From the NCBI GenBank assembly GCA_033239125.1, contig BSWB01000003.1, forward strand, positions 105,668,320 to 105,732,319: DNA of 64,000 nt. The letters are read 5' to 3'. The notes beneath the pieces were generated by a model that ran no database searches, was not told the origin of the DNA, and worked only from the letters and a program-made list of their open reading frames with translations. The stretch is from Fagopyrum homotropicum. Its lineage: Eukaryota > Streptophyta > Magnoliopsida > Caryophyllales > Polygonaceae. Positions 44,109-57,245 of the stretch are shown piece by piece. The position numbers and the translations under genes were made by a program. The number at the start of each line of letters is the position of its first letter. Positions within the stretch are counted from its first letter, which is position 1.

Positions 44109-46881
44109 GAATCCATAGCCATGGAAGACTCCTCAAGGCTCCTTGAAGCTTGATCAACTATTAAGGCACTCTCTGGCAAAATCACGGTCGGAATCATGGC
44201 CTTTGGCAAAACCCCAGGCGTGGAATCTGAGAAGCTAGCATCGTGGAGTACTCCAGAGAGTTCCACGGGACAAACCACGGCCGTGGTTCCCTGTGCCAGA
44301 CCGTGATTCCTACAGCTCTTCAGCATACTTTCGTGTACTTCAAATTCAGCTCTTGCCTCCTTCTCCAATGCATCGAAGGCCTTTATTTCTTCATTACAAT
44401 CATCCTTAACACCTTCCTCCATCAAATTTAATCTAAGAACCTTCTCCAAGGGGTCCTTGATCAAGATCGAGCTCACAAATTCTCTACATTCTTCTTGCTC
44501 GACAATATTGAACACATCTTCACCAAGGGCTGACCCCTTCATCATTGTGGATAATTTGAACTTGATATTCTCTTCTCCAATGTTGAAGGAGAGAATCCCA
44601 TTTTTGCAATCCACCAAACATCCGGATGTGGCCAAGAAAGGTCTCCCTAAGATGATGGGAACCGGATAGTCTGCCGGGATGTCCAAAACAACAAAGTCTA
44701 TTGGCACACAGAACTTCCCTAGTTACACCGGTATTTCTTCCAAGATTCCAATGAGATGGGTTATCGAACGGTCCGCCATGTAGGGTCATCTTGACTGGAT
44801 TTGGCTCTCCTAGCCCAACCTTGTTGCAAAGTGCAAGCGGTATGATGCTTGCACTTGCTCCAAGATCAAAAAGGGCTTCATACTTCACTTCTCCCACTCC
44901 GATTGGCACACAAAAAGATCCCTGATCTCTTAGCTTAGGAGGCATCTCCTCCTTCATAGTTTGAATCAATTCCGAGGACCTCTTTGTCATCCTCACTTCT
45001 CCATACTCCTCCAACTTGCTCTTGTTGGAGAGTATTTCCTTCAAAAACTTGCCATATGCCGGCATACCTAGAATAGCATCCATGAACGAAATATTAGTAT
45101 GCAATTTAGACATAAGTTCAAGGAATTTACCGAAGTGTTTGTCCAAGCGAGCTCTTGCTCGTGACTGTGGGAATGGTAGTGGTGGCTTGTATGGAGGTGG
45201 TGCCACATATGTTGGCTCATCATCCTTGCTCTTGCCTCCATCTTCTTGCAATGGATCTTCTTCTATCACCACTTGCTTTCCCTTCAAATTTCCCTTAGGT
45301 AAGGGATCCTTCATGCTCAGCCCACTCCTTGTTGTGATGGCCAACACTTGGCCTCTTGGGTTATCTTCGGTTCTTCCGGGAAGCTTTCCCGGGTCTCTAT
45401 GAGCTTCACCCGCCTTTTGGAACAATTGTGCTTCCAACACCTTTTGAGCCTTAGAAATGGAAGTCACCGTGCTCTCAAGACCACTCAACCTTCCAAGCAA
45501 TTGCTCAAATATCATCTCGGTTCTATCCTTTGGAGGTTGAGTAAATCCTAGTGGATGTTCTTGTGAAGCCTTTGGTGGTGGAGCTGTGCTTGTGGAAGCG
45601 GGAGGGTTCAAGGCTCCATCCGCGTTAGAATAGGAAAACCCGGGATGGTTGTGGTTAGGCCGGTAATTGTTGAATTGCCGGTTGTTGTTGAAGTTCCTTG
45701 GGCCTTGATAGTTGTTGTAGTTTCCCCTTCCCATATAGTTCACATCTTTCTCCTTGAAAGACAAGTTTTCTTGCACTTGCGCTTGAGGGCTTGCTTGACT
45801 CTTCAAAGATGTAGCACACAACTCCCTCAAAGACTTAAGCTCATTGTTATTGCATCAAGCTTGAAATTACTCATGGTGACTTCACTCACCTCATATGCTC
45901 CCGCTTTCCTCCCATCACTCTTCCTATGGGAGTACTTTCAATCACCAAAGCTTGTTTCTCTACAAATTCCCAAGCTTCATCCACATTCTTTTCCATGAAT
46001 GTCCCACCGGAAAGAGATTGAAGCTTGAATTGGCTATCTTCATCAAGTCCCTTGAAGTAGATCTCCAAAAGCTCTATTGTATACCATTGTGTGGACAATC
46101 TAGGAGAAGGTCTTTGAACCTCTCCCAAGACTTGAATAGGCTTTCTCTATCCTTCATCACGAAGGCATTGATCTTCCCTCTTAACTCGGTAGTCTTGGAA
46201 GGTGGGAAGAACTTAGTCAAGAACTCGGTTGTTATTTCCTCCCAAGTACTCACACGCCCTAGTGGAATCGATTGGTACCAAGCCAAGACTTTGTCCTTAA
46301 GTGAGAAGGAAAAAGCCCTAAGCGTATGGTTGTTGTTCTCCAACCTAGGTGGCCTTAGATTCTCCATCAATATCTCGTAGTTCATCAAATGTTGATGAGG
46401 GGACTCTCCTTCCATCCCTCCAAATTGATTATGCCGGATCATTTGTAGAACTTGAGGGCGAAGCTCGTAATCATGGGCTGCGGGATCTCCTAAGTTCACA
46501 CCCGGACGGTGCACTCTTTGAGCCGGATCCATACGTTGCCGTAACGTTTGTGGCTCCTCAATCATTATCGGCTCAAACCGAATATTAACCGCCGGCTGCG
46601 GTTGTGGTGGAAGAGGTTGTTGACGATTAAGCTCTCTTTGCACAAGAGCTTGCCCTCTTCAATCTCCCTCCTAGTTGCTTCTTGCCTCTCATTGGCAAGT
46701 CTCCTTTGATTCTCCAAGAGCTCATCTCTTAACCTAATTTGCTCTAAAGCCTCATCCAACCCAGCTTGAAGATCTCTTGTGGCCATCTCCTTCTTCTTCT
46801 TAATGCTCTTAGATCTAGCTTTAAGGGTTTTCTCCGGTTCGGGATCGAATGGAGCTAAATCCTTGCACGGGATCTTCGCAT
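44109..46881 (-). pseudogene. Element B gag and protease
   Basis: On the minus strand the ATG at 46881 (MRRSR) is followed at once by a one-base loss that shifts the frame. Coding resumes as DLAPFDPEPEKTLKARSKSI. The gag core (QFGGMEGESPHQHLMNYEIL, WYQSIPLGRVSTWEE) and an Asn-rich tail (NNYQGPRNFNNNRQFNNYRP) follow in several frames. The protease has DLGASASIIPLALCN and, after a shift near 44740, PIDFVVLDIPADYPVPII. The linker after it carries ACCACGGCCGTGGTT palindromes (about 44180-44310). The frame is cut by element A at 44108/32687. At least four frame lesions are evident. Confidence 0.85.
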
Positions 46882-46998
46882 GCACCTAAAGAATGAGAGA
46901 TGTCCTGAAAATGCAAAGACACAAACCAAACAAGATCAAAAGCAACAAGAAAGACCTACACTATAAACAATCACAAAAAGACTCAATCTAGACCTAGT

Positions 46999-47015
46999 CC
47001 CCAACAACGGCGCCA
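46999..47015 (-). other. Element B primer-binding site, altered
   Basis: The minus strand reads TGGCGCCGTTGTTGGGG, the tRNA-Asp site with CC changed to TT relative to element A. It lies 5 bp inside the 5' LTR end. Confidence 0.8.
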
Positions 47016-47020
47016 AAACT

Positions 47021-48850
47021 TGTTACGGTAAGAACGTGACACGCAAAACTCTTAAATTTATAACTCGATATATTTTACCTAACTCCTAGCAAACCCACAT
47101 TGTATGGGTCGTTTTGTAGTAAGGATAGTATTCCGAGGTCGAACACAAAGACTAAGGTGAAATTGAGTCAATAGTGACTAAGGATAGTGAAGATATAGGC
47201 TAAGAAAAGAGAAAGAAATAAAGAAATGAAAATCTCAATGTTTTTGGTTTAGTTTTGTGGTGATCAATCAAAGATCACAAATCATGCAAGATTGACAAAC
47301 AACTAAGCTAGTAACACAAATAAATGAGCAAACATGAGATAGGTAATCAAAGATAGAGAAGCGGATTCTAGGGGTTAGAAATTTCGGTTATGGCATAGGA
47401 CTCAAGCTATCTAGTCATTCTTTGGATAAACTATAGTATGTTCGGAGTGGGTGTTTCTAGATTGGGATCAATCACCGGGTATGTCTCATGGTCCACTAGT
47501 CCGTTCCTAAGGTCTCATCACCGGGTAAGTCTAAAAGAACCTAAGGTTAGGAATTCTACACAAACCGGATTTGCTATCTAGGGATCTAACCTCTCCTCAC
47601 CGGGTAGGTCTCGGGAAGGCAAGTCCTAAACATAAATCCTAGCACACTCAGTCCAATAGCGGCTAGTGAGGCTCACTACTACCTAGAGTTCATCATCTTT
47701 GGTACCTAAGAGCAAGAATCACCGGGTAGGTCTCTTCTTACACTTAGTTGCTAGCACTAGGTCACCCTAGGATAGATCTAGCTCAAGAAACACTAGGGTT
47801 TCAACAATCTAACAGCCTAACACTTAGATTTATCAATACAAGCAAGTCAGACAGATTCACGGTCAGTTCCTCACTTCCACGGCCGTGGAACCTACTAGAA
47901 CAAGCTGTGATTCACAACAGAGGTTAGGTTCGAGCAAACAATTCATCCAAAGGTACGTTTAAGTCTATCCTATCATAGTCCAAGCCATAACCATCATTTT
48001 CTTACCCTAGAATCACATCTATTTAGCCAACAACATGCATTTCAACAATCAAAATCATCAAGCATACAATCATGGAGTTCATATCAAGAGGATGAAATGA
48101 AAGAGAGATGAAGTAAATAGAACAAGAAAAACGAGCTGAATAGATGTTAAAAGAGAGACTTACAACCCTTCAAAAGAAGGTTTGAATCTTCCTTACAACC
48201 CTAGAAAATGTTTCCAACAAACTTCACTCTAAAAACTAAGAAACTCCAAGAATGGTGTGTTCTTCTCTTCTTCTCCAATGGAAGTCCTTCTTCTCCTCCA
48301 AGAGTAGCTCCAATCCAATCTTCCAATGAGAGAATATGTGTGAGGTAAGGTGTGTAGTGGATGGTGGATGGTGGATCCCCTTTAGAATCAGCCTGCAAGG
48401 GTACTTATAGCCTTCATCATTTGTAAGAGTCGGTTATGAAGATCGTGGGACAGCTGTCCCAGTTGTGCAGAAGGAATCACGGGCGGTTTCCACGGCCGTG
48501 GAACTCCAAGTGGCCGTGGTTCTTGTGCTTCAGCTTTCTTTTGATCGTTGAGCCATGAGTTGGTGTAAGGCATGCACCAACATGGTCCCATGTGTTCTCC
48601 TTTGCTCCTAACTTGCTTCCCAATGAGCTCGGATACGTGTCATCACGAGGAACGATCCTCGGATGTATCAATTGGGCTCTAAAAGCTCCCAAGATACCTA
48701 CAAAACATGCAAAAGTCCGTGTAGACGTCTATCTCGACAAATATACATGTATTGAATGTAAACGCTACGAACTAATGCTAAACTATGCATGAATAGCGGG
48801 AAAAACTATCTAAATGGATGCCTAGACTAACTTCATAAATCGTGTTATCA
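47021..48850 (-). repeat. Element B 5' LTR
   Basis: 1,830 bp, the partner of 26370-28199. Palindromes lie at about 47878 and 48490, and the hairpin ACCCACATTGTATGGGT at 47093-47109. Confidence 0.95.
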
Positions 48851-48855
48851 AATGT

Positions 48856-49145
48856 CAACCTCGTCGCAAAAAGGAAAAGGGAACCCTCACCCTTGAGACA
48901 TCGATTAAAGGTACTCGAATTTCTCTCACTCCCACTATTTTGTGTGAGATTTTAGGGCTTCTCACAGATCTTTCTAGTTCCTAACTCAAAATCCTACCAG
49001 CTTACACATACTTCCCTAACCCTAGACGCCAAAATTATTTTTACTTTTTGGTTAGATGCGTAATTCCTCGACCAAATTCGAGAGAGCTGTTGATGGATCA
49101 GACCCTAGAGTTGATCTATCTAATTATGTTTGGATTTGATACTAA
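48856..49145 (+). pseudogene. Copia third ORF, distal remnant
   Basis: This 290-bp stretch lies between the right duplication of element B and the edge of element E. Its first about 110 bp reads openly (KGTRISLTPTILCEILGL), a hydrophobic pattern like third-ORF proteins of long plant retroelements, then meets a TAA. It is the continuation of host sequence from 26364. Confidence 0.45.
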
Positions 49146-49630
49146 TGTAACACCCCGAATCCGCGGGACTCGGAGTGCCACATTGGGCTAGGATCTCACA
49201 ATGGATCCTGACCCTTGCTTGACAACAAGTTCACTAGACCTTACAACATGACAGTGACAGATATAAAAATAAATGCATAAAATTGTATAAACTGTACAAC
49301 CAAAAGGTAAAGCAACATAGCCAAGTATAAACAACAACGACCTCACACAGGAGGTAATAAAAGATCATCCTTACGCATGAGGGAAAGGTAAACAACCCAA
49401 AAGCCCACAACATCCTATGTACGAGAGGTCCTCGGCTTGCCACTCTGCTAGATCACCCAGCAGCACGCCTATCTTGTGGGGCATCTACAACATGGTAATA
49501 AACCATTATCTAACCACACATATATAGAGTAATGCATAAGCACAATCACAATCATGGAAAGATAAACACATCAGCATGATCTCACACATTTACCCAATTT
49601 ATCATCTCAATATAATGGTCATTCACTCAA

Positions 49631-49664
<34 letters not shown>

Positions 49665-49674
49665 TAAAGTATGT
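49146..49674 (-). repeat. Element E 3' LTR, outer part
   Basis: It starts TGTAACACCCCGAATCC, the reverse complement of a GGATTCGGGGTGTTACA LTR end, closely matching element C's LTR end. ACTAA just before it (49141-49145) may be the target duplication; its partner lies outside the window. It continues after element D at 61281. Confidence 0.8.
49632..49661. repeat. (TA)15 microsatellite
   Basis: An uninterrupted TA run just before the D insertion point, in the element E LTR. Confidence 0.95.
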
Positions 49675-51493
49675 TGATAACACGATTTATGAAGTTAGTT
49701 TAGGCATTCATTTAGATAGTTTTTCCCGTTATTCATGCATGGTTTGGCATTAGTTCATGACGTTTACGCTTAATTCATGCATTTTGTTGAGATAGACGTC
49801 TACACGAACTCTTGTCGGTTTTGTAGGTATTTTGGGGAACTTTTGGAGCTTAATCGATACATTCGAGGATCATTCCTCATGATGACACACTTCCGGACTC
49901 ATTAGGAAGCAAGCTAGGAGCAAAGGAGAACACATAGGACCTTGTTGGTGCATGCCTTGCACCAACTCATGGCTTGATGATCAAAAGGAAGATGAACAGA
50001 GGATTCCATGGTCCAAAGGCCGTGGTTTTGGCCGTAATTTTGGCCGTGGTTCTCTCTGGACAACTTTGACAACTGTCTCACGATCTCCATAACCGACTCT
50101 TGCCCTTGATGGATAATATAAGTGGTCCTGCAGGCCGTTGCTAGGGGACTCTCTCCCATACTCTCTCACAACACATCATTCCATTTGGAGGCTACTCTTG
50201 GAGAGGAAGAAATACTCTCTCATTTTGGAGAAGAAGAAGAACAACACTAGTTTTAGAGTTTTCATAGCTTTTGAGTGAGCTTGTTGAAGACATTTACAAG
50301 GATTTATAAGGAACGATTTGGACATTCTTTTGAAGGGTTGTAAGTCTTTCTTAAACATATATTCAGCTTGGTTTACTTATGTTTACTTGTTTCTTTTCTC
50401 TTTTATTTCATTTTCTAGCTATGGAAGCCATGAATGTTTGCTTGTTGAGTTTGAATGTTAAAATGCTTGTTGTTGGCTAAATAGTAGTGATTCTAGGGTA
50501 ACGGAATGATGGTTATGGCTTGGATTATGATAGAATATACTTAAATGTATCCTTGGATGATTTGCTTGCTCGAACCCGGCCTCTGTTACAAATCACGGTC
50601 TGTTGTTGCCCTTTCCACGGCCGTGGTTTAGGATGAACTGCCCGTGATTTTCTCTGTTGTGCTTGTATTGATAAATCTGAATGTTAGGATGTTAGATTGT
50701 TGAAATCCTAGTGTTTGTTAATCATAATCTAGCCTAGGATGACCTAATGCTAGCAAACTAAGTGAGGGAAGAGACCTACCCGGTGATTTCTGACCTTAAT
50801 TACCAATGATGATAAACACTAGGTAGTAGTGAGCCTCAAAAGTCGCTATTGGACTGAGTGTGCTAGGGTTGTTCATTAGGACTTCCCTTCCCGAGACTTA
50901 CCCGGTAAGGAGAGGTTTGACCCCTAGATGGCAATCCGGTTTGTGTAGAATTCCTAACCTTAAGCTCCTAGAGACTTACCCGGTAATTGGACCTTAGGTA
51001 CGACATTAGTGGACATTGAGACCTACCCGGTGATTGATCCTGATCGAGAAACACCCTTTCCCAACATACCATAGCTGGTCCAAGATTGATTAGAAGCTTG
51101 AGTCCAATGCCATAACCGAAATTCCTAACCCCTAGAATCCGTTTTTCTCTCTTTGATCACATATCTTGTGTTTGTGTTGCTTATTTGTGTTGTTAGCTTG
51201 ATTCGTTAGTTTGTTTTATAATCTTGCATCTTTTGTGATCTTTGTTTGATCACCACAAAACCAAACCCAAAAAATCATGATTTTCGTTTCTTTATTCCTT
51301 TCCCTTTTCTTAGACCAGATTTACACTATCTATGATCATTTGCTTGATTTGATTTCACCTTAGTCTTTGTGTTCGACCTCGGAATACTATCCTTGATACA
51401 AAACGACCCATATACTGTGGGTTCGCTAGGAGTTAGGAAAATATATCGAGTTATAATTTTAAGACTTTTGTGCTATACAATCTTAGCGTAATA
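49675..51493 (+). repeat. Element D 5' LTR
   Basis: It contains GGCCGTGG palindrome words at 50018-50053, TATA-like AATATAAG at 50115-50122, CCACGGCCGTGG near 50617, four GAGACYTACCCGGTRA repeats (about 50768, 50891, 50970, 51020) and the hairpin ACCCATATACTGTGGGT at 51406-51422. Confidence 0.9.
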
Positions 51494-51499
51494 AGTTTT

Positions 51500-51512
51500 T
51501 GGCTCCGTTAGG
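51500..51512 (+). other. Element D primer-binding site, degraded
   Basis: TGGCTCCGTTAGG replaces TGGCGCCGTTGCCGG. At least two changes or a small deletion weaken the tRNA-Asp match. Confidence 0.75.
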
Positions 51513-51631
51513 ACTAGGTCTAGATTGAATCATTGTTTGTGATTGTTTATAGTGTAGGTCTTTCTTGTTGCTTTTGATCTTTTTTGGTTTGTGTCTTTGA
51601 ATTTTCAGGACATCTCTCGTTCTTTAGGTGC

Positions 51632-53172
51632 ATACGAAGATCTCGTGGCAAGGATTTAGCTCCATTCGATCTCAAACCAGAGAAAACCCTTAAAGCTAGA
51701 TCTAAGAGCATTAAGAAGAAGAAGGAGATGGCCGCAAGAGATCTTCAAGCTGAGTTGAATGATGCCTTAGAGCAAATTAGGCTAAGGGATGAACTCTTGG
51801 AGAATGAGAGGAGACTTTCCAATGAGAGGCAAGAAGCACCTAGGAGGGAAATTGAAGAGATTAGGCAAGCTCTTGTGCAACAAGAGCTTAATCGTCAACA
51901 ACCTCCACCACCACCGCAACCGGAGGTTAATGTTCGGTTTGAGCCGATCATCATTGAGGAGCCACAAACGCTAGGGAAACGTATGGATCCAGCCCAAAGA
52001 GTGCACCGTCCGGGTGTAAAGTTAGGAGATCCCGCAGTCCAAGACTATGAGCTCCGCCCTCAAGTGCTACAAATGATCCGGCACAATCAATTTGGAGGGA
52101 TGGAAGGAGAGTCTCCCCATCAACACTTGATGAATTATGAGAGCTTGATGGAGACTCTAAGGCCGCCTAGATTGGAGAACAACAACCATAAGCTTAGGGC
52201 TTTTTCCTTCTCACTTAAGGATTAGGCCTTAGCTTGGTATCAATCCATTCCACTAGGACGTGTGAGTACTTGGGAGGAGATGACAACCGAGTTCTTAACA
52301 AAGTTCTTCCCACCTTCCCAGACAACCGAGCAAAGAGGGAAGATCAATGCCTTCGTGATGAAGGATAGAGAGAGCCTATTCAAATCTTGGGAGAGGTTCA
52401 AAGACCTCCTCCTAGATTGTCCACACCATGGGATACCGAAAATAGAGCTTTTGGAGATTTATTTCAAGGGGCTTGATGAGGATAGTCAATTCAAGCTCCA
52501 ATCGCTTTCCGGAGGAACATTCAAGGAAAAGAATGTGGATGAGGCTTGGGAGTTTGTAGAGAAGCAAGCCTTGGTGATAGAGAAATACTCCCATAGAAAG
52601 AGTGATGGGAGGAAACCGGGAGTATATGAAGTGAGTGAAGTCACCATGAGCAACTACAAACTCGATGCAATCAACAATGAGCTTAATTCTTTGAGGGAGT
52701 TGTGTGCCACAACCTTGAAGAATCAAGCAAGTCCTCAAGTGCAAGTGCAAGCCAATTTGGCTTCCAAAGAGGAGGACATTAACTACATGGGACGGGGTAA
52801 CTTCAACAATTATCAAGGCCCTAGGAACTTCAACAACAACAACCGGCAATACAACAATTACCGGCCAAATCACAACCATCCCAGGTTCTCTTATTCTAAC
52901 CTGGATGGTGCCTTGAACCCTCCCGCTTTCACAAGCGCAGCCCCACCACCTAAGGCTTCACAAGAACCTCCACCCGGTTTTGCTCAACCTCCAAAGGATA
53001 GAACCGAAATGATGTTTGAACAATTGCTTGGAAGGTTGAGTGGACTTGAGAGCACGGTGACTTCCATTTCGAAAGCTCAAAAGGTGCTAGAAGCACAAGT
53101 GTTCCAAAAGGCGGGTGAAGCACAAAGGGATCCGGGAAAGCTTCCCGGAAGGCCGAGGACAATCCAAGAGGC
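51632..53172 (+). pseudogene. Element D gag
   Basis: The position of the family start codon reads ATA (51632), so the natural start is lost. The gag frame (RRSRGKDLAPFD) runs to a TAG at 52222 inside FSLKD-ALAWYQS, continues in the same frame through STWEEMTTEFLTKFFPPS and the charged tail, and includes an Asn-rich stretch (NNYQGPRNFNNNNRQYNNY) where a zinc knuckle might be expected. A frameshift falls near 53150. The protein context equals B's. Not functional as written. Confidence 0.85.
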
Positions 53173-56100
53173 CAAGTGTTGGCCATTACCACAAGGAGTG
53201 GGTTGGGCATGAAAGATCCCTTACCTAAGGGGAATGACAAGGGAAAGCAAGTAGTAGTGGAAGAAGAACCATTGCAAGAAGGAGGCAAGAGAAAGGATGA
53301 TGAGCCAACATATGTGGCACCTCCTCCATACAAGCCACCACTACCGTTCCCACAATCACGAGCAAGAGCTCGTTTGGATAAACATTTCGGTAAATTCCTT
53401 GAACTCATGTCTAAATTGCATATTAACATTCCGTTCATGGATGCTATTCTAGGTATGCCGGCCTATAGAAAGTTTTTGAAGGAGATACTCTCCAACAAGA
53501 GGAAGTTGGAGGAGTATGGAGAAGTGAGAATGACAAAGAGATCTTCCGAGTTGATTCAAACTATGAGGGAGGAGCTGCCTCCTAAACTAAGAGATCCGGG
53601 ATCTTTTTGTGTGCCAATTGGGGTTGGAGAAGTGCAATATGAAGCCCTATGTGATCTTGGAGCAAGTGTAAGCATTATCTTGCTTGCACTTTGCAATAAG
53701 TTTGGGCTAGAAGCTAGAACCGAAGCCGGTCAAGATGACCCTCTACATGGCGGACCGTTCAATCACTCACCCCGTGGGAATCCTAGAGGACATACCGGTT
53801 TAGCTTGGGAAGTTCTATGTGCCAATCGATTTCGTTGTTTTGGACATCCCGGCGGACTACCCGGTTCCTATCATCTTAGGGAGGCCATTCTTAGCCACAT
53901 CCGGATGTTTTGTGGATTGCAAGAATGGAATTCTCTCCTTCAACATAGGAGAAGAGAATATTAAGTTCAAGCTGTCCACAATGATGAAGGGGCCAACCCT
54001 TGGTGAAGATGTCTTCAATATTGTCGAGGAAGAGGAGGCTAGAGAAGTTGTGAGCTCGATCTTGATCAAGGACCCACTTGAGAGGGTTCTTAGCTTGAGT
54101 TTGATAGAGGAAGGAGTTGATGATGATTGCAATGAAGAAATCAAGGCTTTGGATGCATTGGAAAAGGAGACAAGTGCTGAATTTGAAGTGCACGAAGGTG
54201 TGCTGAATCACTGTAGGAACCACGGCCAGACACCAAAAACCACGGCCGTAATTTTACCCGTGGAACTCTCTGTAATGTCCAGAAGTGCCAGATCTTCCAA
54301 TTCCACGCCCGTGGTTGTGCCAGAGGTCGTGGTTTTGCCCGTGGTTTCTCCAGAAAGTCCCTTCGTTGTTGATCAAGCTTCAAGGAGTCTTGGAGAGTCT
54401 TCAATGGCTTTGGATTCATCTAATGTGAAGCTATATGGATCGTCTCCAACCGATAAAGGTCCTCCTAAACTTAATCTCAAACCTCTCCCTTCTCATTTAA
54501 AGTATGATTTCCTTGGTTCAAATTCTACTTATCCGGTGATTGTGAATGCATCTTTGAATGATGATGAGCTTGATAGATTGTTGAATGAGTTGAAATTGCA
54601 TAGGAAAGCTATTGGATACACCATTGATGACTTAGTTGGCATTAAACCTTCCTTGTGCATGCATAAAATCTTGATGGAAGATAACCATAAACCTTCAATT
54701 GAACCTCAAAGAAGATTGAACCCAATCATGACCGTAGTAACTAATGAGAACAATGAACTAATCCCAACTAGGACGGTTACGGGGTGGAGAATGTGTATTG
54801 ACTATAGGAAGCTTAATGTTGCCTCTAGGAAAGATCACTTTCCTCTTCCCTTCATTGACCAAATGCTAGAGAGATTAGCTCAACATTCATACTTTTGTTA
54901 CTTAGATGGCTATAGTGGGTTTTTCCAAATCCCTATTCACCCGGATGATCAAGAGAAAACAACATTTACATGTCCTTGGGGAACATTTGCATATAGGAGA
55001 ATGCCATTTGGGTTGTGTAATGCACCCGCCACCTTCCAAAGGTGTTTGATGGCTATTTTTTCTGAATATATTGAAAACATTATGGAAGTTTTTATGGATG
55101 ATTTCTTGGTGTATGGATCTTCATTTAATGATTGCTTAGCTAACTTGTCTTTGGTGTTAAAGCGATGTGAGGAAACTAACCTTGTTTTGAATTGGGAGAA
55201 ATGCCACTTCATGGTGAGTGAAGGCATAGTGTTGGGACATTCGATTTCCCAACGGGGTATTGAGGTTGATAGAGCCAAAATAGAAACGATAGAGAAGTTG
55301 CCACCACCTACCTCGGTAAAGGGGGTAAGAAGTTTCTTAGGGCATGCCGGTTTTTACTGGAGGTTTATAAAAGATTTCTCTAAAATTTCTAAGCCTCTCA
55401 CTAACCTACTAATGAAAGATGTTGAGTTTTTTTTCTCCAAGGATTTCCTTGAAGCATTTTGTAGGTTGAAGAATGCCTTGATCTCCGCCCCTATTATGCA
55501 ACCTCCGAATTGGAGCCTTCCGTTTGAGATAATGTGTGATGCAAGTGATGTGACCGTTGGGGCTGTTTTGGGACAAACAAAAGATGGGCTTACACATGCC
55601 ATCTATTATGCTAGCAAGACGCTAGATGACGCCCAACTCAACTATGCCACAACCGAGAAGGAGTTGCTAGCGGTGGTGTATGCCTTTGAGAAGTTCCGGT
55701 CATATCTTGTGGGAGCCAAGGTCATTGTGTACACGGATCATGCTGCAATCCGTTATCTCCTCACAAAGAAGGATGCCAAGCCTCGCCTCATTCGGTGGAT
55801 CCTTCTCCTCCAAGAGTTTGACTTGGAAATTTGGGACAAGAAGGGTTCCGAAAATTCAGTAGCGGACCATCTTAGTAGGCTCCCACCATTGGAGATTGAG
55901 ACAGATGACATCCCGATTGATGACTCATTCCGGGAAGAGCAATTGCAAATGATGGAGGAGTGCTTACTTCAAGTGTCTAGAGGGAATGAGCCATGGATAT
56001 AGTGAACTACCTTGTGTGTGAGGAGGTGCCACCCGGTTTGTCATATGCCCAAAGGAAAAAATTCTTCAAGGATGAGAGGCATTACTATTGGAGCGAGCCT

Positions 56101-57245
56101 CTTTTGTTCAAGAGAGGACCGGATGGAGTCTTTAGGAGGTGCATTCCGGAGGATGAGGTGGAGAGTGTGATCCGCCATTGTCACTCCTTGCAATGTGGAG
56201 GCCATGCCAGCTCACACAAGACGTGTGCAAAGGTATTGCAATCCGGTTTTTATTGGCCTAACTTGTTTAGGGATGTGCAGAGTTTTGTAGTGGCATGTGA
56301 TGCTTGCCAAAGGAAGGGCAACATCTCAAGGAGGAATGAGATGTCCTTGAACAACATACAAGAGGTTGAGATATTTGATGTTTGGGGTATGGACTTCATG
56401 GGGCCATTCCCCTCTTCACGTGGCAACCTATACATTCTCTTGGCGGTGGACTATGTGTCGAGATGGGTGGAGGCAATCGCCTCTCCCATAAATGATGCCA
56501 AAGTTGTGGTGCGGTTCTTCAACCGAGTCATTTTCCCTAGGTTTGGAACACCAAGAGTGATCATAAGTGATGGAGGGAAGCATTTCACCAATAGGAACTT
56601 TGGGACACTTTTGGCTAAGTATGGTGTGACTCATAAGGTGGCAACACCCTACCATCCCCAAACTAGTGGCCAAGTGGAGATCTCCAACCGGGAGATAAAG
56701 GAGATACTTGAGAAGACGGTTTCTAGGACAAGAAAGGATTGGGTTATAAAGCTTGATGATGCTTTGTGGGCTTATAGAACCGCCTTCAAGACACTGATTG
56801 ACACCACTCCCTACAAGCTAGTTTATGGCAAGTCTTGCCACCTTCCGGTGGAGATGGAGCATAGGGCGTATTGGGCCATAAGGTGGCTGAATTTTGACCT
56901 CAAGAAAGCCGATGAGAAGAGGTTTCTAGACATTAATGCTCTTGAGGAGATCCGATTGGATGCCTATGAAAACGCTCAGATTTACAAGGAAAGGACCAAG
57001 CGTTGGCATGACAAACGTCTCATCCCAAAAGAGTTGAGTGAAGGTGACTTAGTCCTTCTCTTCAACTCACCGGAAAGCTAAAGTCTAGATGGACGGGTCC
57101 TTATGTGGTGAGGAAAGTCTTCCCCCATGGAGCGGTTGAGATAGGTGGGGAGTACTGTGGAAATCTTAAGGTGAATGGGCACCGTTTGAAGAAGTATATC
57201 CTGGGAGCTCCGGTGGATATGATTGCCCCACTTTACCTTGAGTGA
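53173..57245 (+). pseudogene. Element D protease, RT, RNase H and integrase
   Basis: Protease begins in one frame (CDLGASVSIILLALCN), shifts near 53705 and resumes at 53819 (PIDFVVLDIPADYPVP). The linker (54215-54360) carries CCACGGCCGTAATT/CCGTGG palindrome words. RT lacks 38 codons at 54730/54731, including the conserved segment present in B, then continues with CIDYRKLN, RRMPFGLCNAPAT and FMDDFLVYG. RNase H (MCDASDVTVGAVLG, YTDHAAIRYLL) follows to a stop at 56000. Integrase opens with VNYLVCEEVPPGL (about 55993), has HHCC, DFMGPFPSS and ISDGGKHF, and loses frame near 57068 through a small deletion. Its C-terminal block ends at 57245. Confidence 0.9.

Larger units (their letters stand above)
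26370..48850 (-). mobile_element. Element B: Athila-like Ty3 retrotransposon, split by element A
   Basis: The element is flanked by AATGT (26365-26369 and 48851-48855). The two LTRs are exactly 1,830 bp each and differ at about 50 positions by eye. Without the inserted element A and its duplication, B is about 11.06 kb. It lies on the minus strand: 5' LTR 47021-48850, gag-protease 46881-44109, RT-RNase H-integrase 32686-29830, 3' LTR 26370-28199. Element D is a second copy of this family. Confidence 0.95.
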
